The notes: generated by a model not told the origin, from the letters alone. DNA of 64,000 nt from Microbacterium sp. Leaf320 (GCF_001423485.1 NZ_LMOD01000003.1:633527-697526), one strand, 5' to 3'. Positions 49,545 through 58,858 are shown, counted from the stretch's first letter. Translations and numbers: made by a program.

Positions 49545-50375
49545 TCAGATGGTCTCGCCGGCATCCGCGAGCAGCGTGCTGCCGGTCATGACCATCGAGA
49601 GGTCGCTGGCACAGAACAGCACCACACGGGCGATGTCATCGGGGGTCCCCTGGCGACCGATCAGGCTCTGAGACATGGCCGCCGGCATGGTGGAAGGATC
49701 GATGCCGGCCGCCGCCATCTGCTCCATCGCCGCGGCCGCCATCGCCATGTTCCCCTCGGTCGGCACATAGCTGGGGGCGACGCCGAGCACGCGGATGCCC
49801 TGGGGCGCGAGCTCCAGAGCGAGCTGCTTCGTCAGCCCCCGCACCGCATGCTTCGACGAGACGTAGGCCGACAGGCCGGGGGCGGTCCCCCGGAAGCCCG
49901 CGGTCGAGACGATGTTGACGATGACGCCGCCCTGCGGCATACGACGGGCCGCTTCGCGTGCCCCATTGCGCACACCCCGGGTGTTGACCGCGAAGACCTG
50001 CTCCCAGGTCTCGTCGCTCATCTCGAGAAGGGACTCGCTGGGGAAGATCCCGGCGTTGTTCACCCAGATGTCCGGGGCGCCGACGTCGGCCGCTGCGGAG
50101 TCCGTCGCCGCGACGACCGATGCGGAGTCGGTGACATCCATGCGTACACCCACCGCCCGCACCGAGAAACGTTCGGCGATCTCGTCTGCCGCCGCTCGCG
50201 AACGGCCCTCGTCGAGGTCGGCGATCACGATGCTCGCACCGGCTTCGGCGAGTCGATCGGCGACCGCTCGGCCGAGACCCTGGGCGCCGCCCGTGACGAG
50301 CGCGGTGCGGCCCGCCAGATCGATCAGCGAGGCGAGGGGGGTCGATGAGACATCAGGGAAGGGAAAGGACATCAT
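49545..50375 (-). CDS. SDR-family oxidoreductase
   Basis: 276 residues. Cofactor motif T-G-G-A-Q-G-L-G, N-N-A-G-I-F, catalytic Ser in I-V-S-T-A-G and Y-V-S-S-K. A second ATG at 50372 is possible. Third gene of operon A (GH1-MFS-SDR). Possibly a sugar- or sugar-acid dehydrogenase; substrate unproven. Its stop is one base from operator site 2 of the next operon. Confidence 0.87.
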   Translation of the reverse strand: MMSFPFPDVSSTPLASLIDLAGRTALVTGGAQGLGRAVADRLAEAGASIVIADLDEGRSRAAADEIAERFSVRAVGVRMDVTDSASVVAATDSAAADVGAPDIWVNNAGIFPSESLLEMSDETWEQVFAVNTRGVRNGAREAARRMPQGGVIVNIVSTAGFRGTAPGLSAYVSSKHAVRGLTKQLALELAPQGIRVLGVAPSYVPTEGNMAMAAAAMEQMAAAGIDPSTMPAAMSQSLIGRQGTPDDIARVVLFCASDLSMVMTGSTLLADAGETI

Positions 50376-50399
50376 TGCTCCGTTTCGAATGGGCGGTGA

Positions 50400-51770
50400 T
50401 CAGCGGACGCTGCGCACCGAGAGGGTGATGACGAGCCCGCCGGCAAAGGCGAGCGCGGCAGCGAGGAGGTACAGCGCGGTGAAGTTCTCGGCGCCGACGC
50501 CGGCGCCGGCGCCGATCGCCAGCACTGCCCCGCCGAGCACCGGCGCGAAGACGCCCGGGATCTTCTGGGCGAACAGGGCGATGGCCATGTAGCGCCCCGC
50601 CTCCCTCTCGCGATCGGGAAGCACATCGAGCAGCAGCGCCTGGGCGACGGCCGAGAAGGTTGCGATGCCGAGGGAGTTCAGCAGGGTGCCCACCATGAGC
50701 GTCGGCAGGTCGTGGGCGAACGCCGAGACACTGCATCCCGCCGCGAAGAGAACGGCGCCCGCGAGGATGAACGGCTTGCGCCTGCCCACCCGATCGCTCA
50801 GCCATCCCCCGCCGAGCGAACCGACCGTGGCCGTGACGATGCTCGACGCCGAGACGATCGCGAGCACTCCGGCGACATCCGGCACGCGCAGCTCGAGGCG
50901 CTGGGCCACGAAGAACACGGTGAAGCTGGTGGTGAGGGTCAGCCCCGAGAAGAAGATGAAGCGGCCGAGCCAGTTCCAGGCGAAGTCGGGGGCTTTGCGC
51001 GGATCGAAGCCGTAGCTCCGCAGCAGTCCGCCGACCGTCAGCCGGCGGTCGAGCACCATTCCCCTGCTGTCGGGATCGCGCACGACGGCGAGGAACGCGA
51101 CCACCAGCACGACACCGACCGCCGCGGGCAGCGCGAAGACGAGGAGCACCTGGTCTCGGAAGAATCCGACGAGGATGATGCCGACGACGGGCGCGACCTG
51201 CATCGTGACGCCCGTGAGGCCGGAGACGCGACCGCGTTGATGCGGCGGCAGGCGATCCGCCTGCCAGTTGCCGAGCGAGGCGGCCGCGGTTCCCCACCCG
51301 ACGGTCGAGAGCGTCCATCCGATCGTGAGCACGCTGAGATTCGGGGCGAGTGCCATGACCGGCACCGAGGCCGCGCCGATCAGCAGACCGATCACGGTGA
51401 AAGGACGCCGCCGCCCCCAGCGGCTGCGCAGGCGATCACTGAGGATGCCGGTGAGAGGAGCGAGCACGAGCGTGGCCGCCGAGCCGACCGCGAGGACGAT
51501 GCCGAGGGCTTCGGTGCGCCCGGGGGCCAGTTGGTCGAGTCGCACGGCCAGCGAGTAGGCCATCGGCACGATCATCGCCATGCCGGCCCCGAAGGTCGCG
51601 GCGACGAGCAGCACGATCGATCGCAACGGGACATCACCCGCCACGCCTCCGCCGGAGGACTCCGGAAGAGGCGCGGCGAGAGGCTGCGGGAGCGCGAGGT
51701 TGCCCTCGGGAACGCGCCCCGCAGCCTCCGCAGGGCCTTCGCCCTGGGGATCGTCGACGTCGACGGTCAT
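50400..51770 (-). CDS. MFS sugar transporter (GPH-like), regulon site 3
   Basis: 456 residues, about 12 membrane helices. Loop motif SDRLRSRWGRRRPFTVIGLL and SDRVGRRKPFILAG, similar to the carrier at 43234. A hydrophilic N-terminus of about 45 residues with Pro/Glu precedes helix 1. Probably imports beta-glycosides cleaved by the GH1 enzyme encoded just before it (27 bp gap). Confidence 0.87.
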   Translation of the reverse strand: MTVDVDDPQGEGPAEAAGRVPEGNLALPQPLAAPLPESSGGGVAGDVPLRSIVLLVAATFGAGMAMIVPMAYSLAVRLDQLAPGRTEALGIVLAVGSAATLVLAPLTGILSDRLRSRWGRRRPFTVIGLLIGAASVPVMALAPNLSVLTIGWTLSTVGWGTAAASLGNWQADRLPPHQRGRVSGLTGVTMQVAPVVGIILVGFFRDQVLLVFALPAAVGVVLVVAFLAVVRDPDSRGMVLDRRLTVGGLLRSYGFDPRKAPDFAWNWLGRFIFFSGLTLTTSFTVFFVAQRLELRVPDVAGVLAIVSASSIVTATVGSLGGGWLSDRVGRRKPFILAGAVLFAAGCSVSAFAHDLPTLMVGTLLNSLGIATFSAVAQALLLDVLPDREREAGRYMAIALFAQKIPGVFAPVLGGAVLAIGAGAGVGAENFTALYLLAAALAFAGGLVITLSVRSVR

Positions 51771-51797
51771 CTGCTCGGCCTCTGTGTGCGGCTTCTG

Positions 51798-53042
51798 TCA
51801 GGCCAGACCGTTGCGCTTCGCGACCTCGCCCAGCCAGCCGAGGCTCGGCTTGGGCGTGCGCACGAACGTCTCACGATCCACGGCGATCAGGCCGAAGGTC
51901 GGAGCCCAGTGGCCCCACTCGAAGTTGTCGAGCAGGGTCCAGTGCAGGTACCCGCGCACGTCGATGCCCTCGTCGATCGTGTCGGCGAGTCCGCGCAGCG
52001 CCTCATCCGTGTACCGGATCCGCTGGGTGTCATCGGCCGTGGCGATGCCGTTCTCGGTCACGATCACGGTGACACCCTCGGAGACCTCCCACGCATGGCG
52101 CACGGCCATGGCGAGCGAGTCCGGGCGGAACGCGGTTCCGACAAGCGTGTTGTCGGGGTGCGGGGGGTGCGGAACCAGACCGTTCGCATCGACCTCCTGC
52201 GACGAGTACGCCTGCACGCCGACGAAGTCGTCGCCACGGGAGCCCTCCCAGTAGACGTCTTCCTTGCCGTAGCGGATCTGCTTCAGCTTCTCCTCGCCAC
52301 CGGGGGCCGCGGTGAGAGCGCCTGCGGCGATGGTCCAGCCGACCTTCGCGTTCGTGCGGGCACGCACGATCTCGCGGGCGGCGTGGTGGATCTCGACGAA
52401 CGCGCGGCCGATCTCGGGGTCTGCGTCCTGCAGGAACGAGCCGTGCTGCTTCTTCTCGTCCTTCTTCTCCGCGGGTGCCTCACTCTCGGCCGCGTCCGCC
52501 TCGACCGTGGGACTCTGCCACTGTCCGCCCTGAGCGGCCATGCGGCGCATCGCCGTCATGATGGCCGCCTGCATGTTCGGCTCATTCATGGTGGCCACCC
52601 ACTCGACGCCGTCGAGGATCGTGGTGGCCTGGGTCACGAAGCTCAGGAAGCGGTCTTTTGCCTTCGGCGACGTCCAGCCGCCGTCATTCGCGAACCAGCG
52701 CGGAGTGGTGAAGTGCTGCAGGGTGACGAACGGAGTGACACCGCGCGAGAGGCAGTAGTCGATCACACGGCGGTAGTGCGCGAGCTCTGCGCGAGAGAAC
52801 TGGCCTTCGACCGGCTCGATGCGCGACCACTCCAGGCTGAAGCGGTAGGTGTCGAGGCCGGCATCGGCGAGCAGGTCGATGTCCTCGCGGAAGCGGTGGT
52901 AGCTGTCGACGGCGTCGCCGGAGGGCTCCATGCCCGGCATGGTCAGCTCGCGCTCCCACCAGTCGCTGTTGACGTTGTTGCCTTCGATCTGGTGTCCGGC
53001 GGTGGCGGCGCCCCAGAGGAAGCCGGTGGGGAAGTTCGTCAT
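51798..53042 (-). CDS. GH1 beta-glycosidase
   Basis: 414 residues from ATG 53042. Retaining glycosidase: acid/base Glu154 in T-M-N-E-P-N and nucleophile Glu330 in V-T-E-N-G-I-A, with the N-terminal F-L-W-G-A-A-T-A-G-H-Q-I-E-G signature. An unusual charged low-complexity insertion (about 177-200, E-A-P-A-E-K-K-D-E-K-K) interrupts the barrel. Cytosolic. Leaderless start predicted: the -10 box ends 6 bases before the ATG. First gene of operon A. Confidence 0.93.
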   Translation of the reverse strand: MTNFPTGFLWGAATAGHQIEGNNVNSDWWERELTMPGMEPSGDAVDSYHRFREDIDLLADAGLDTYRFSLEWSRIEPVEGQFSRAELAHYRRVIDYCLSRGVTPFVTLQHFTTPRWFANDGGWTSPKAKDRFLSFVTQATTILDGVEWVATMNEPNMQAAIMTAMRRMAAQGGQWQSPTVEADAAESEAPAEKKDEKKQHGSFLQDADPEIGRAFVEIHHAAREIVRARTNAKVGWTIAAGALTAAPGGEEKLKQIRYGKEDVYWEGSRGDDFVGVQAYSSQEVDANGLVPHPPHPDNTLVGTAFRPDSLAMAVRHAWEVSEGVTVIVTENGIATADDTQRIRYTDEALRGLADTIDEGIDVRGYLHWTLLDNFEWGHWAPTFGLIAVDRETFVRTPKPSLGWLGEVAKRNGLA

Positions 53043-53048
53043 TGAGGG

Positions 53049-53087
53049 ATCCTCTCGATCGTGAGCAACCGTGACAACCGATTGCCA
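53049..53087 (-). promoter_or_regulatory. LacI-type operator site 3 with -35/-10 (GH1-MFS-SDR operon)
   Basis: TGACAACCGATTGCCA (53072-53087). Minus-strand -35 TTGTCA (53072-53077), 17 bp, -10 GAGGAT (53049-53054). Only 6 bases separate the -10 from the GH1 ATG, indicating a leaderless mRNA. Confidence 0.78.
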
Positions 53088-53101
53088 GCTAACGGTAACA
53101 T

Positions 53102-53125
53102 AAAATAGTAAGTCCTCACTATTTT
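53102..53125. promoter_or_regulatory. 24-bp palindrome, probable TetR operator
   Basis: AAAATAGT (53102-53109), 8 bases, ACTATTTT (53118-53125): a perfect inverted repeat 18 bases upstream of the TetR ATG and in the shared region with the GH1 operon. AT-rich in a GC-rich setting. Confidence 0.75.
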
Positions 53126-53142
53126 TATCGCCGGAGGTATCG

Positions 53143-53757
53143 ATGGCCCAGTACGCCAAGACCGCAGCGGTCCGCCGCGGCATCCTGGATGCCTGCCTCA
53201 CGATCTTCGGCGAGTCCGGGTTCCACGGGGCCTCGATGGCCGAGATCGCTCGTCGGGCGGGCATCAGCCACACCGGGCTGCTGCATCACTTCCCCCGTAA
53301 AGAGGACCTGCTCATGGCCGTTCTCACGCTGCAGGACGAGCGCAGCGCCGACTACCTCGCACGCAACGAGGTCTTGAGCACCGGAGCCGATCCGCTCGAT
53401 GTGCTCCGCGGCATGGCCACGACGTTGATCGAACGGGATCAGCGCGTCGGCCTGGTGGAGCTGAGCGCCGTGCTCACCGGTGAGGCAACGGCGCCCGCTC
53501 ACCCGGCGCACGACTACTTCGAGACGCGCTACCGCAACATCCGCTCGTTCGTGACCCGCCTGTTCAGCCGGCTCGGCGATGAGGGGCGCCTGTCGACGGA
53601 CCTGCCCCCGGCACACCTCGCAGCGATCACCATCGGCGCGATGGACGGGCTGCACACGCAGTGGCTCTTCGACCGTTCGGCGATCGACGTCGATGCGTGC
53701 GTCACGTCGCTGATGTCGACCTTCGTGCCTGAGCTGAAGCCCGACGCGCAGGACTGA
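53143..53757 (+). CDS. TetR-family regulator
   Basis: 204 residues with GGAGG upstream. N-terminal helix-turn-helix: GILDACLTIFGESGFHGASM, then AEIARRAGISHTGLLHHF. The C-terminal ligand domain is helical. Divergent from the GH1 operon, so it may add a second control to that promoter and itself through the 24-bp palindrome. Its stop (TGA) directly abuts the stop of the convergent GH43 gene. Confidence 0.88.
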   Translation: MAQYAKTAAVRRGILDACLTIFGESGFHGASMAEIARRAGISHTGLLHHFPRKEDLLMAVLTLQDERSADYLARNEVLSTGADPLDVLRGMATTLIERDQRVGLVELSAVLTGEATAPAHPAHDYFETRYRNIRSFVTRLFSRLGDEGRLSTDLPPAHLAAITIGAMDGLHTQWLFDRSAIDVDACVTSLMSTFVPELKPDAQD

Positions 53758-55224
53758 TCACTCCGCAGCAGCACCCGACTCGTACTCGAACCTGCTGACG
53801 ACGACCTGCTCTCCGAGAGCCTCGACACCGATGACCCGTCCCGTGAAACCACCTGCGACCTCGGTCGACAGATACCGACCGTCGAGGGTGGCGAGCTCGA
53901 CGAAGCCCTCCGCCGAAGAAAGACCGGCGCGCAGCAGGTCGGGACCGCGACGCGCGCCGCGCTCAGCTTCGAACTCCGTGGCTCGGATCTCGAGCACCGC
54001 ATCCGCCAGAGCCTCTGCCCGCGCGACCACGTCGCTCAGCGGCCCGATGACGATGCGTGCGCGCACCTCTGCGCCGCGGCGTTCGATCAGCAGCTGGTGC
54101 GCGTCATCCATGCGCACCGAGAGCGCGACGTCACCCGTAGCGTGCAGGCGGGCCGACCAGAGCTCATCTTCGGCGCGCACCGCGAGCAGCCTTTCGGCAC
54201 TCTCGGCGAGCGCGTCCCTCCCCCGCTCGAGGAGCAGGCCGTCGGTGCTCGTGCGGGCGAACGACGACGGCGAGGTTCCCGGCGAGATCCACCGCGGATG
54301 CAATGACTCGTCCTTGAACTCCTCGACGAACGAGGTCTTCGCGAGCGGGACGTCGTAGCGCTCCTCGTCGATCACCGGCCAATCATCGACCCAGTCCACC
54401 CCCGCGAGGAACGTCTCCCGCCCGTTGGTGTGCCAGCGAGGGAAGGTGCCGCGCGGCCGCGTCGCGAGGAACACGAGCGCCCACGATCCGTCGGCGAGCT
54501 CGACGAGATCGGAGTGCCCCGTCGACTGCACGGCCGCGCTCGTGCTGCGGTGGGTGAGGATCGGGTTCGTCGGTGCGGGCTCGAAAGGTCCGCTGATGCT
54601 CGACGAACGCGCGATCGTCACCATGTGGCCGGGCCCGGTGCCACCCTCGGCGACGAGCAGGTACCACCACTCTCCGCGGCGGATCAGATGCGGTCCTTCG
54701 GCGTGCGCTCCGCCGGTTCCCGCCCACAGCGACCGCGGCTCCGACAGCACCTCGCCGGTGAACGGATCGATGACCGCCTGCGAGATGCCCCCGCGCATCA
54801 CGTCGCTCCAGGTCACGAAGCAGGTGCCGTCGTCGTCCCAGGCGATGTCGGGGTCGATGCCGATGAGTCCTGCGACATAGACGGGTTCGCTCCACGGGCC
54901 TGAGGGGTCGTCGGCATGAGTCAGGATGTGACCGCGGCCGACCTCGTGGATGTTCGTCGTGATCATCCAGAATCGGCCGTCGTGGTGCCTCAGCGTCGGA
55001 GCGTAGATCCCGCCGCTGGCACCCGCGAGTCCGGTGCGCACGTCGAGGTGCTCCGGTCGGTCGAGGATGTTGCCGATCTGCGTCCACGAGACCAGGTCAC
55101 GGGAGTGGAACAGCGGGACGCCCGGCGAGTACTCGAAGCTCGAGTTCGCGAGGTAGTAGTCGTCGCCGACGCGGCAGATCGAGGGATCCGGGTGGTAGCC
55201 GGGGATGATCGGATTCTGGGTCAT
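53758..55224 (-). CDS. GH43 beta-xylosidase / alpha-L-arabinofuranosidase
   Basis: 488 residues from ATG 55224, overlapping the ATPase stop (ATGA). Five-bladed propeller with base Asp13 (Y-H-P-D-P-S), pKa modulator Asp124 (G-I-D-P-D-I-A-W) and acid Glu176 (H-A-E-G-P-H-L), plus a C-terminal beta-sandwich (about residues 300-488) as in GH43 beta-xylosidases. No signal peptide, so it cuts imported oligosaccharides. Last gene of the ABC operon D, which suggests (glucurono)xylo-oligosaccharide uptake. Confidence 0.92.
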   Translation of the reverse strand: MTQNPIIPGYHPDPSICRVGDDYYLANSSFEYSPGVPLFHSRDLVSWTQIGNILDRPEHLDVRTGLAGASGGIYAPTLRHHDGRFWMITTNIHEVGRGHILTHADDPSGPWSEPVYVAGLIGIDPDIAWDDDGTCFVTWSDVMRGGISQAVIDPFTGEVLSEPRSLWAGTGGAHAEGPHLIRRGEWWYLLVAEGGTGPGHMVTIARSSSISGPFEPAPTNPILTHRSTSAAVQSTGHSDLVELADGSWALVFLATRPRGTFPRWHTNGRETFLAGVDWVDDWPVIDEERYDVPLAKTSFVEEFKDESLHPRWISPGTSPSSFARTSTDGLLLERGRDALAESAERLLAVRAEDELWSARLHATGDVALSVRMDDAHQLLIERRGAEVRARIVIGPLSDVVARAEALADAVLEIRATEFEAERGARRGPDLLRAGLSSAEGFVELATLDGRYLSTEVAGGFTGRVIGVEALGEQVVVSRFEYESGAAAE

Positions 55225-56045
55225 GATGCCTCCATGATGCGGCGGCGCTCGAGTCGCCGCTCGCGCTGACGGGCGGGGTCGGCGACCGGCGCCGCGAGCA
55301 GCAGCTTCTGCGTGTAGGGATGGTCGGGGGTCGAGGTCACATGCTCGGCAGGTCCCGTCTCGACCAAGTCGCCGCGGTACAGCACTGCCACCCGGTGACT
55401 GATGTGGCGGACGACGGAGAGATCGTGCGACACGAAGAGATAGGCGACCCCGGTCGCCCGCTGGATCTCGACGAACAGATCGAGCACGCGCGCCTGGGTC
55501 GAGAGGTCGAGGGCAGACACCGGCTCGTCGCACACGATCAGGCGAGGCTCGGGAGCCAACGCGCGCGCGATGGCTACCCGCTGACGCTGACCGCCCGAGA
55601 ACTCCCGGGGCAGCCGCTCGACCGCATCCGAGGGCAACCCCACCTGGTCGAGCAGGGTCTTGACCCGCGAACGGGCATCCTTCGCCGTCGCGCCCTGGAT
55701 CACCAGCGGCTCGGCGAGGATGTCTCCGATCGTCATCGAGGGGTTGAGCGATGTGTACGGGTCTTGGAACACCACCTGGATGTCGCGAGACAGGCGACGT
55801 CGATCGCGAGGTGAGATCCCGGCGATCGACGTCCCGTCGAACCGGATGTCCCCGCCGGACGGCTTCACCAGGCCGAGCACCGCGCGTCCGATCGTGGTCT
55901 TACCCGATCCGGATTCGCCGACCAGGCCCAGGGTCTCCCCCGGCGCGACGTCGAGCGAGACGCCGTGCAGCACCTCCACCGGTTTGGCCCGCCATCCCCG
56001 TCCGGGGAAGGCGACACGAAGCTCATCGACCTCGAGGAGGCTCAT
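55221..56045 (-). CDS. Family-5 ABC transporter ATPase, OppF-like
   Basis: 274 residues. Walker A G-E-S-G-S-G-K-T-T, V-F-Q-D-P, signature F-S-G-G-Q-R-Q-R, Walker B LIVCDEPVSALD, V-S-H-D switch. Coupled by ATGA overlaps to the fused permease/ATPase upstream and GH43 downstream. Powers the oligosaccharide-type importer. Confidence 0.92.
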   Translation of the reverse strand: MSLLEVDELRVAFPGRGWRAKPVEVLHGVSLDVAPGETLGLVGESGSGKTTIGRAVLGLVKPSGGDIRFDGTSIAGISPRDRRRLSRDIQVVFQDPYTSLNPSMTIGDILAEPLVIQGATAKDARSRVKTLLDQVGLPSDAVERLPREFSGGQRQRVAIARALAPEPRLIVCDEPVSALDLSTQARVLDLFVEIQRATGVAYLFVSHDLSVVRHISHRVAVLYRGDLVETGPAEHVTSTPDHPYTQKLLLAAPVADPARQRERRLERRRIMEAS

Positions 56046-57865
56046 CGCTCGGTCCTTTCATCGGGGGCGGCGACGGGCGGATCCGTGCGGACCGTGCTCT
56101 CGTCGAGGATCGCACCGAGCAGCATCTTCGTGTACTCGTGCGTCGGGTGCGAGAACACGTCCGCAGCCGTGCCGGACTCGACGATCACGCCGTTCTGCAT
56201 GACCGCGATGCGATCGCAGAGGTCGGCGACGACGCCGAAGTTGTGCGTCACCAGGAGGATCGCCATGTCGAGCTCGGACTGCAGATCTCGCAGCAGGTCG
56301 AGGATCTCGGCCTGCACCGTGACATCGAGTGCGGTCGTCGGCTCGTCGGCGATCAACAGCTTCGGCCGACTCGCGACCGCGCCCGCGATCAGCACACGCT
56401 GCGCCATGCCACCCGAGATCTGATGGGGGTACGAGTCGAAGGTGCGCTGCGGGTCGGCGATGCCCACCCTCTCCAGCAGTGCGAGCACGCGAGCGGATGC
56501 CTCTGCGCGTGTCACGCCGAGCGCCGACCGCACGCCCTCGACGAGCTGTGCGCCGACCTTGTAGGACGGATCGAGGTTCGACATGGGTTCCTGCGGGATG
56601 TAGGCGATCTCCTTGCCCCGCAGCGGACGCATCTGGGCGTCCGTGAGTCCGACGAGCTCGCGCCCGTCGAAGCGGATCGACCCGCGGGTGATCACCGCCT
56701 CGTTGGGCAGCACCCCCAGCGAGGCGAACGCGGTCTGCGACTTTCCCGATCCGGATTCGCCGACCAGCCCGACGATCTGCCCACGGGCGATCGACAGGTC
56801 GACGCCGCGCACGACCTCGTTCAGGCCGCCGCTCGGTCGCGGATAAGCGATGGCGAGGTCGTTGATCTCGAGCAGCCCCGTCCGCGCGGCCGTCGCCTCT
56901 CCGGCGCTGTCGAGCACACGCTGACCGCGACCCACCTTGGCGGGCTTCGGCATGGACCCCTCGAGGATGTCGCGCAGAGCGTTGCCGAGCAGCACGAGCG
57001 AAGCCGTGATGACGCCGAGCAGCAGGCTTGGCCAGAGGAACTGCGTCGGAGCGATGTAGAGGTTGCGGAAGCCCGAGGAGATCATCGAGCCGAAGCTCGG
57101 GATCTGCAGCGAACCGACGCCGAGGAACGCCAGACCCGACTGCACGGCGATCGCGGAGCCTGCCATGAAGGCCGCGGCGATGATGATCGGCCCTCTCACG
57201 ACGAAGAGCACATGGCGACCGAGGATGCGCAGGTTGCCGAGTCCCGACACCCGGGCGGCATCGACGTAGAGCTCGTTCTTCACGCCGAGCACGAGGTTGC
57301 GGACGATGCGGTAGATGCCCGGCGACAGCAGCACGCCGAAGATCAGCATCGTGAAGCGGTAGTCGCCCCCGGTGACCGGCATCAGGATGATCAGCAGCAG
57401 GATGCCGGGGAAGGTCATGATGAGGTTGAACAGCCACTCGGTGGTCGCTCGCGTCACGGTTCCGAAGTAGCCGCCGATCAGGCCGGCGACGACTCCGACG
57501 AGCAGAGCGACACCGGCCCCGATCAGAGCCGAGATCGCTGCCGTGTTGATCGAGTGGAGCAGCCGCGAGAGGATGTCGCGCCCGGCTTCGTCGGCACCGA
57601 GCAGGTACCCCGGCGTGCCGACCGGCGCGTTGATCATCGAGAGCTCGGCGTCGTTCGGGCCGTGCGGCGCGAGCCATGGTGTGAGCAGCCCGAGCAGGAA
57701 GATCACCGCGAGAAGCCCGAGTGTCACGACCGCCTGCGGGTCGCGCAGGATGCGGCGCCAGGTCGACGTGCGGGTCTTCGCGGCGTTCTCGAGGGTGACG
57801 AGCAGCTCGGTGCTGGGAGGCGTCACTGTGCCGGTGTTGGTCTGGGGTGGGCGTTCGTCGCTCAA
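56042..57865 (-). CDS. Fused ABC permease (DppC-like) and ATPase (DppD-like)
   Basis: 607 residues from a TTG at 57865 whose TGA overlap with the upstream permease stop (TTGA) couples them; GAGAG precedes it. Residues about 1-330 are a DppC-like permease (six helices, L-L-G-A-D-E-A-G-R-D-I-L-S-R). From about 345 follows a DppD-like ATPase: Walker A G-E-S-G-S-G-K-S, signature I-S-G-G-M-A-Q-R, Walker B LLIADEPTTALD. Such fusions are common in actinobacterial family-5 importers. The C-terminus lacks the OppD cysteine cluster. Confidence 0.9.
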   Translation of the reverse strand: MSDERPPQTNTGTVTPPSTELLVTLENAAKTRTSTWRRILRDPQAVVTLGLLAVIFLLGLLTPWLAPHGPNDAELSMINAPVGTPGYLLGADEAGRDILSRLLHSINTAAISALIGAGVALLVGVVAGLIGGYFGTVTRATTEWLFNLIMTFPGILLLIILMPVTGGDYRFTMLIFGVLLSPGIYRIVRNLVLGVKNELYVDAARVSGLGNLRILGRHVLFVVRGPIIIAAAFMAGSAIAVQSGLAFLGVGSLQIPSFGSMISSGFRNLYIAPTQFLWPSLLLGVITASLVLLGNALRDILEGSMPKPAKVGRGQRVLDSAGEATAARTGLLEINDLAIAYPRPSGGLNEVVRGVDLSIARGQIVGLVGESGSGKSQTAFASLGVLPNEAVITRGSIRFDGRELVGLTDAQMRPLRGKEIAYIPQEPMSNLDPSYKVGAQLVEGVRSALGVTRAEASARVLALLERVGIADPQRTFDSYPHQISGGMAQRVLIAGAVASRPKLLIADEPTTALDVTVQAEILDLLRDLQSELDMAILLVTHNFGVVADLCDRIAVMQNGVIVESGTAADVFSHPTHEYTKMLLGAILDESTVRTDPPVAAPDERTER

Positions 57866-58803
57866 TGGACTCTCGCTTTCGGGTTCAACCAGCCGTTGGC
57901 CAGGTCGGTGAGGAGGTTGACGACGGTGACGAGCAGCACACCGAAGGCGGTGATGCCCATGATCACGGGGATGTCGCCCTGAAGAGAGGCGTTGAACGCG
58001 AAGCTGCCGTAGCCCGGCAGAGCGAAGACGTTCTCGATGATGAGCGCACCGCCGAACATCTGGATGAACTCCAGCGACATCACCGTGAGCGCCGGGCTCG
58101 CGGCGTTGCGCAGCGCGTGCTTGATGACGATCGACGTCGTCGACGATCCCCGCGTGCGCAGGGTTCGGATGTAGTCGCGACGAAGCTCGTCGATCATGCG
58201 GCCACGGACCTGAGCCGCCATGTTGGCCACACCGCCGATGGTGAGCACGATCACCGGGATCGTGATGCTGCGCACCCATGCAGCGGGATCTTCCGCGAAC
58301 GGAGTGAATCCCGTTGCCGGAAGCCACTTGAGCTGCACCGCGAACACGACCACGAGGACGATCGCCAGCAGGAGGCCGGGAACGATGTAGCCGATCAGGG
58401 AGATCCCCTGGGCGATGCGGTCGACGATCCCGCCGCGCGATGCCGCCCAGACTCCGAGGAAGACGGAGAGGATGACCGTCAGGATCAGCGCCGGGACGAT
58501 GATCGAGAGCGTGACCGCGAGCCGCTGCAGCACCGACGGACCGACCGGCAGTGAGGTGTACACCGAGACACCGAAGTCGCCCTGCACCGCGTGGATCAGC
58601 CAGTCGAAGTACTGCACGAGGACGGGTCGATCCCACCCCTTGGCAGCGATCAGATCGTCGACCACCTCGGGCGTCGCCGACGTACCGAGGATCGCCTGAG
58701 CCACGTCGCGGAACGAGGTGCTGAGGAGGAGGAAGGTGATGAGGGTGACCAGTATCGCGAGCACGATGCCGGCGCCGAGTCGGCGGAGGATATAGCTGAG
58801 CAT
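57862..58803 (-). CDS. Family-5 ABC transporter permease, DppB-like
   Basis: 313 residues from ATG 58803 (M-L-S-Y-I-L-R-R-L) with GGAG upstream; longer in-frame starts lack a ribosome site. Six membrane helices, with the DppB motif W-D-R-P-V-L-V-Q-Y-F-D-W-L and EAA loop TRGSSTTSIVIKHALRNA. Partner of the fused permease. Confidence 0.92.
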   Translation of the reverse strand: MLSYILRRLGAGIVLAILVTLITFLLLSTSFRDVAQAILGTSATPEVVDDLIAAKGWDRPVLVQYFDWLIHAVQGDFGVSVYTSLPVGPSVLQRLAVTLSIIVPALILTVILSVFLGVWAASRGGIVDRIAQGISLIGYIVPGLLLAIVLVVVFAVQLKWLPATGFTPFAEDPAAWVRSITIPVIVLTIGGVANMAAQVRGRMIDELRRDYIRTLRTRGSSTTSIVIKHALRNAASPALTVMSLEFIQMFGGALIIENVFALPGYGSFAFNASLQGDIPVIMGITAFGVLLVTVVNLLTDLANGWLNPKARVH

Positions 58804-58858
58804 CAAGAGACTCCTGGTGTGCGGTGGGGATGCGGCGGACCGCACCCCCACCCGTCAC

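Noticed and set aside
47634..50348. 904-codon open frame on the plus strand
   Set aside because: Antisense to uidA, manD and an SDR gene, which have full catalytic motifs. The translation is rich in Arg/His/Val/Asp, as expected of a high-GC shadow frame.
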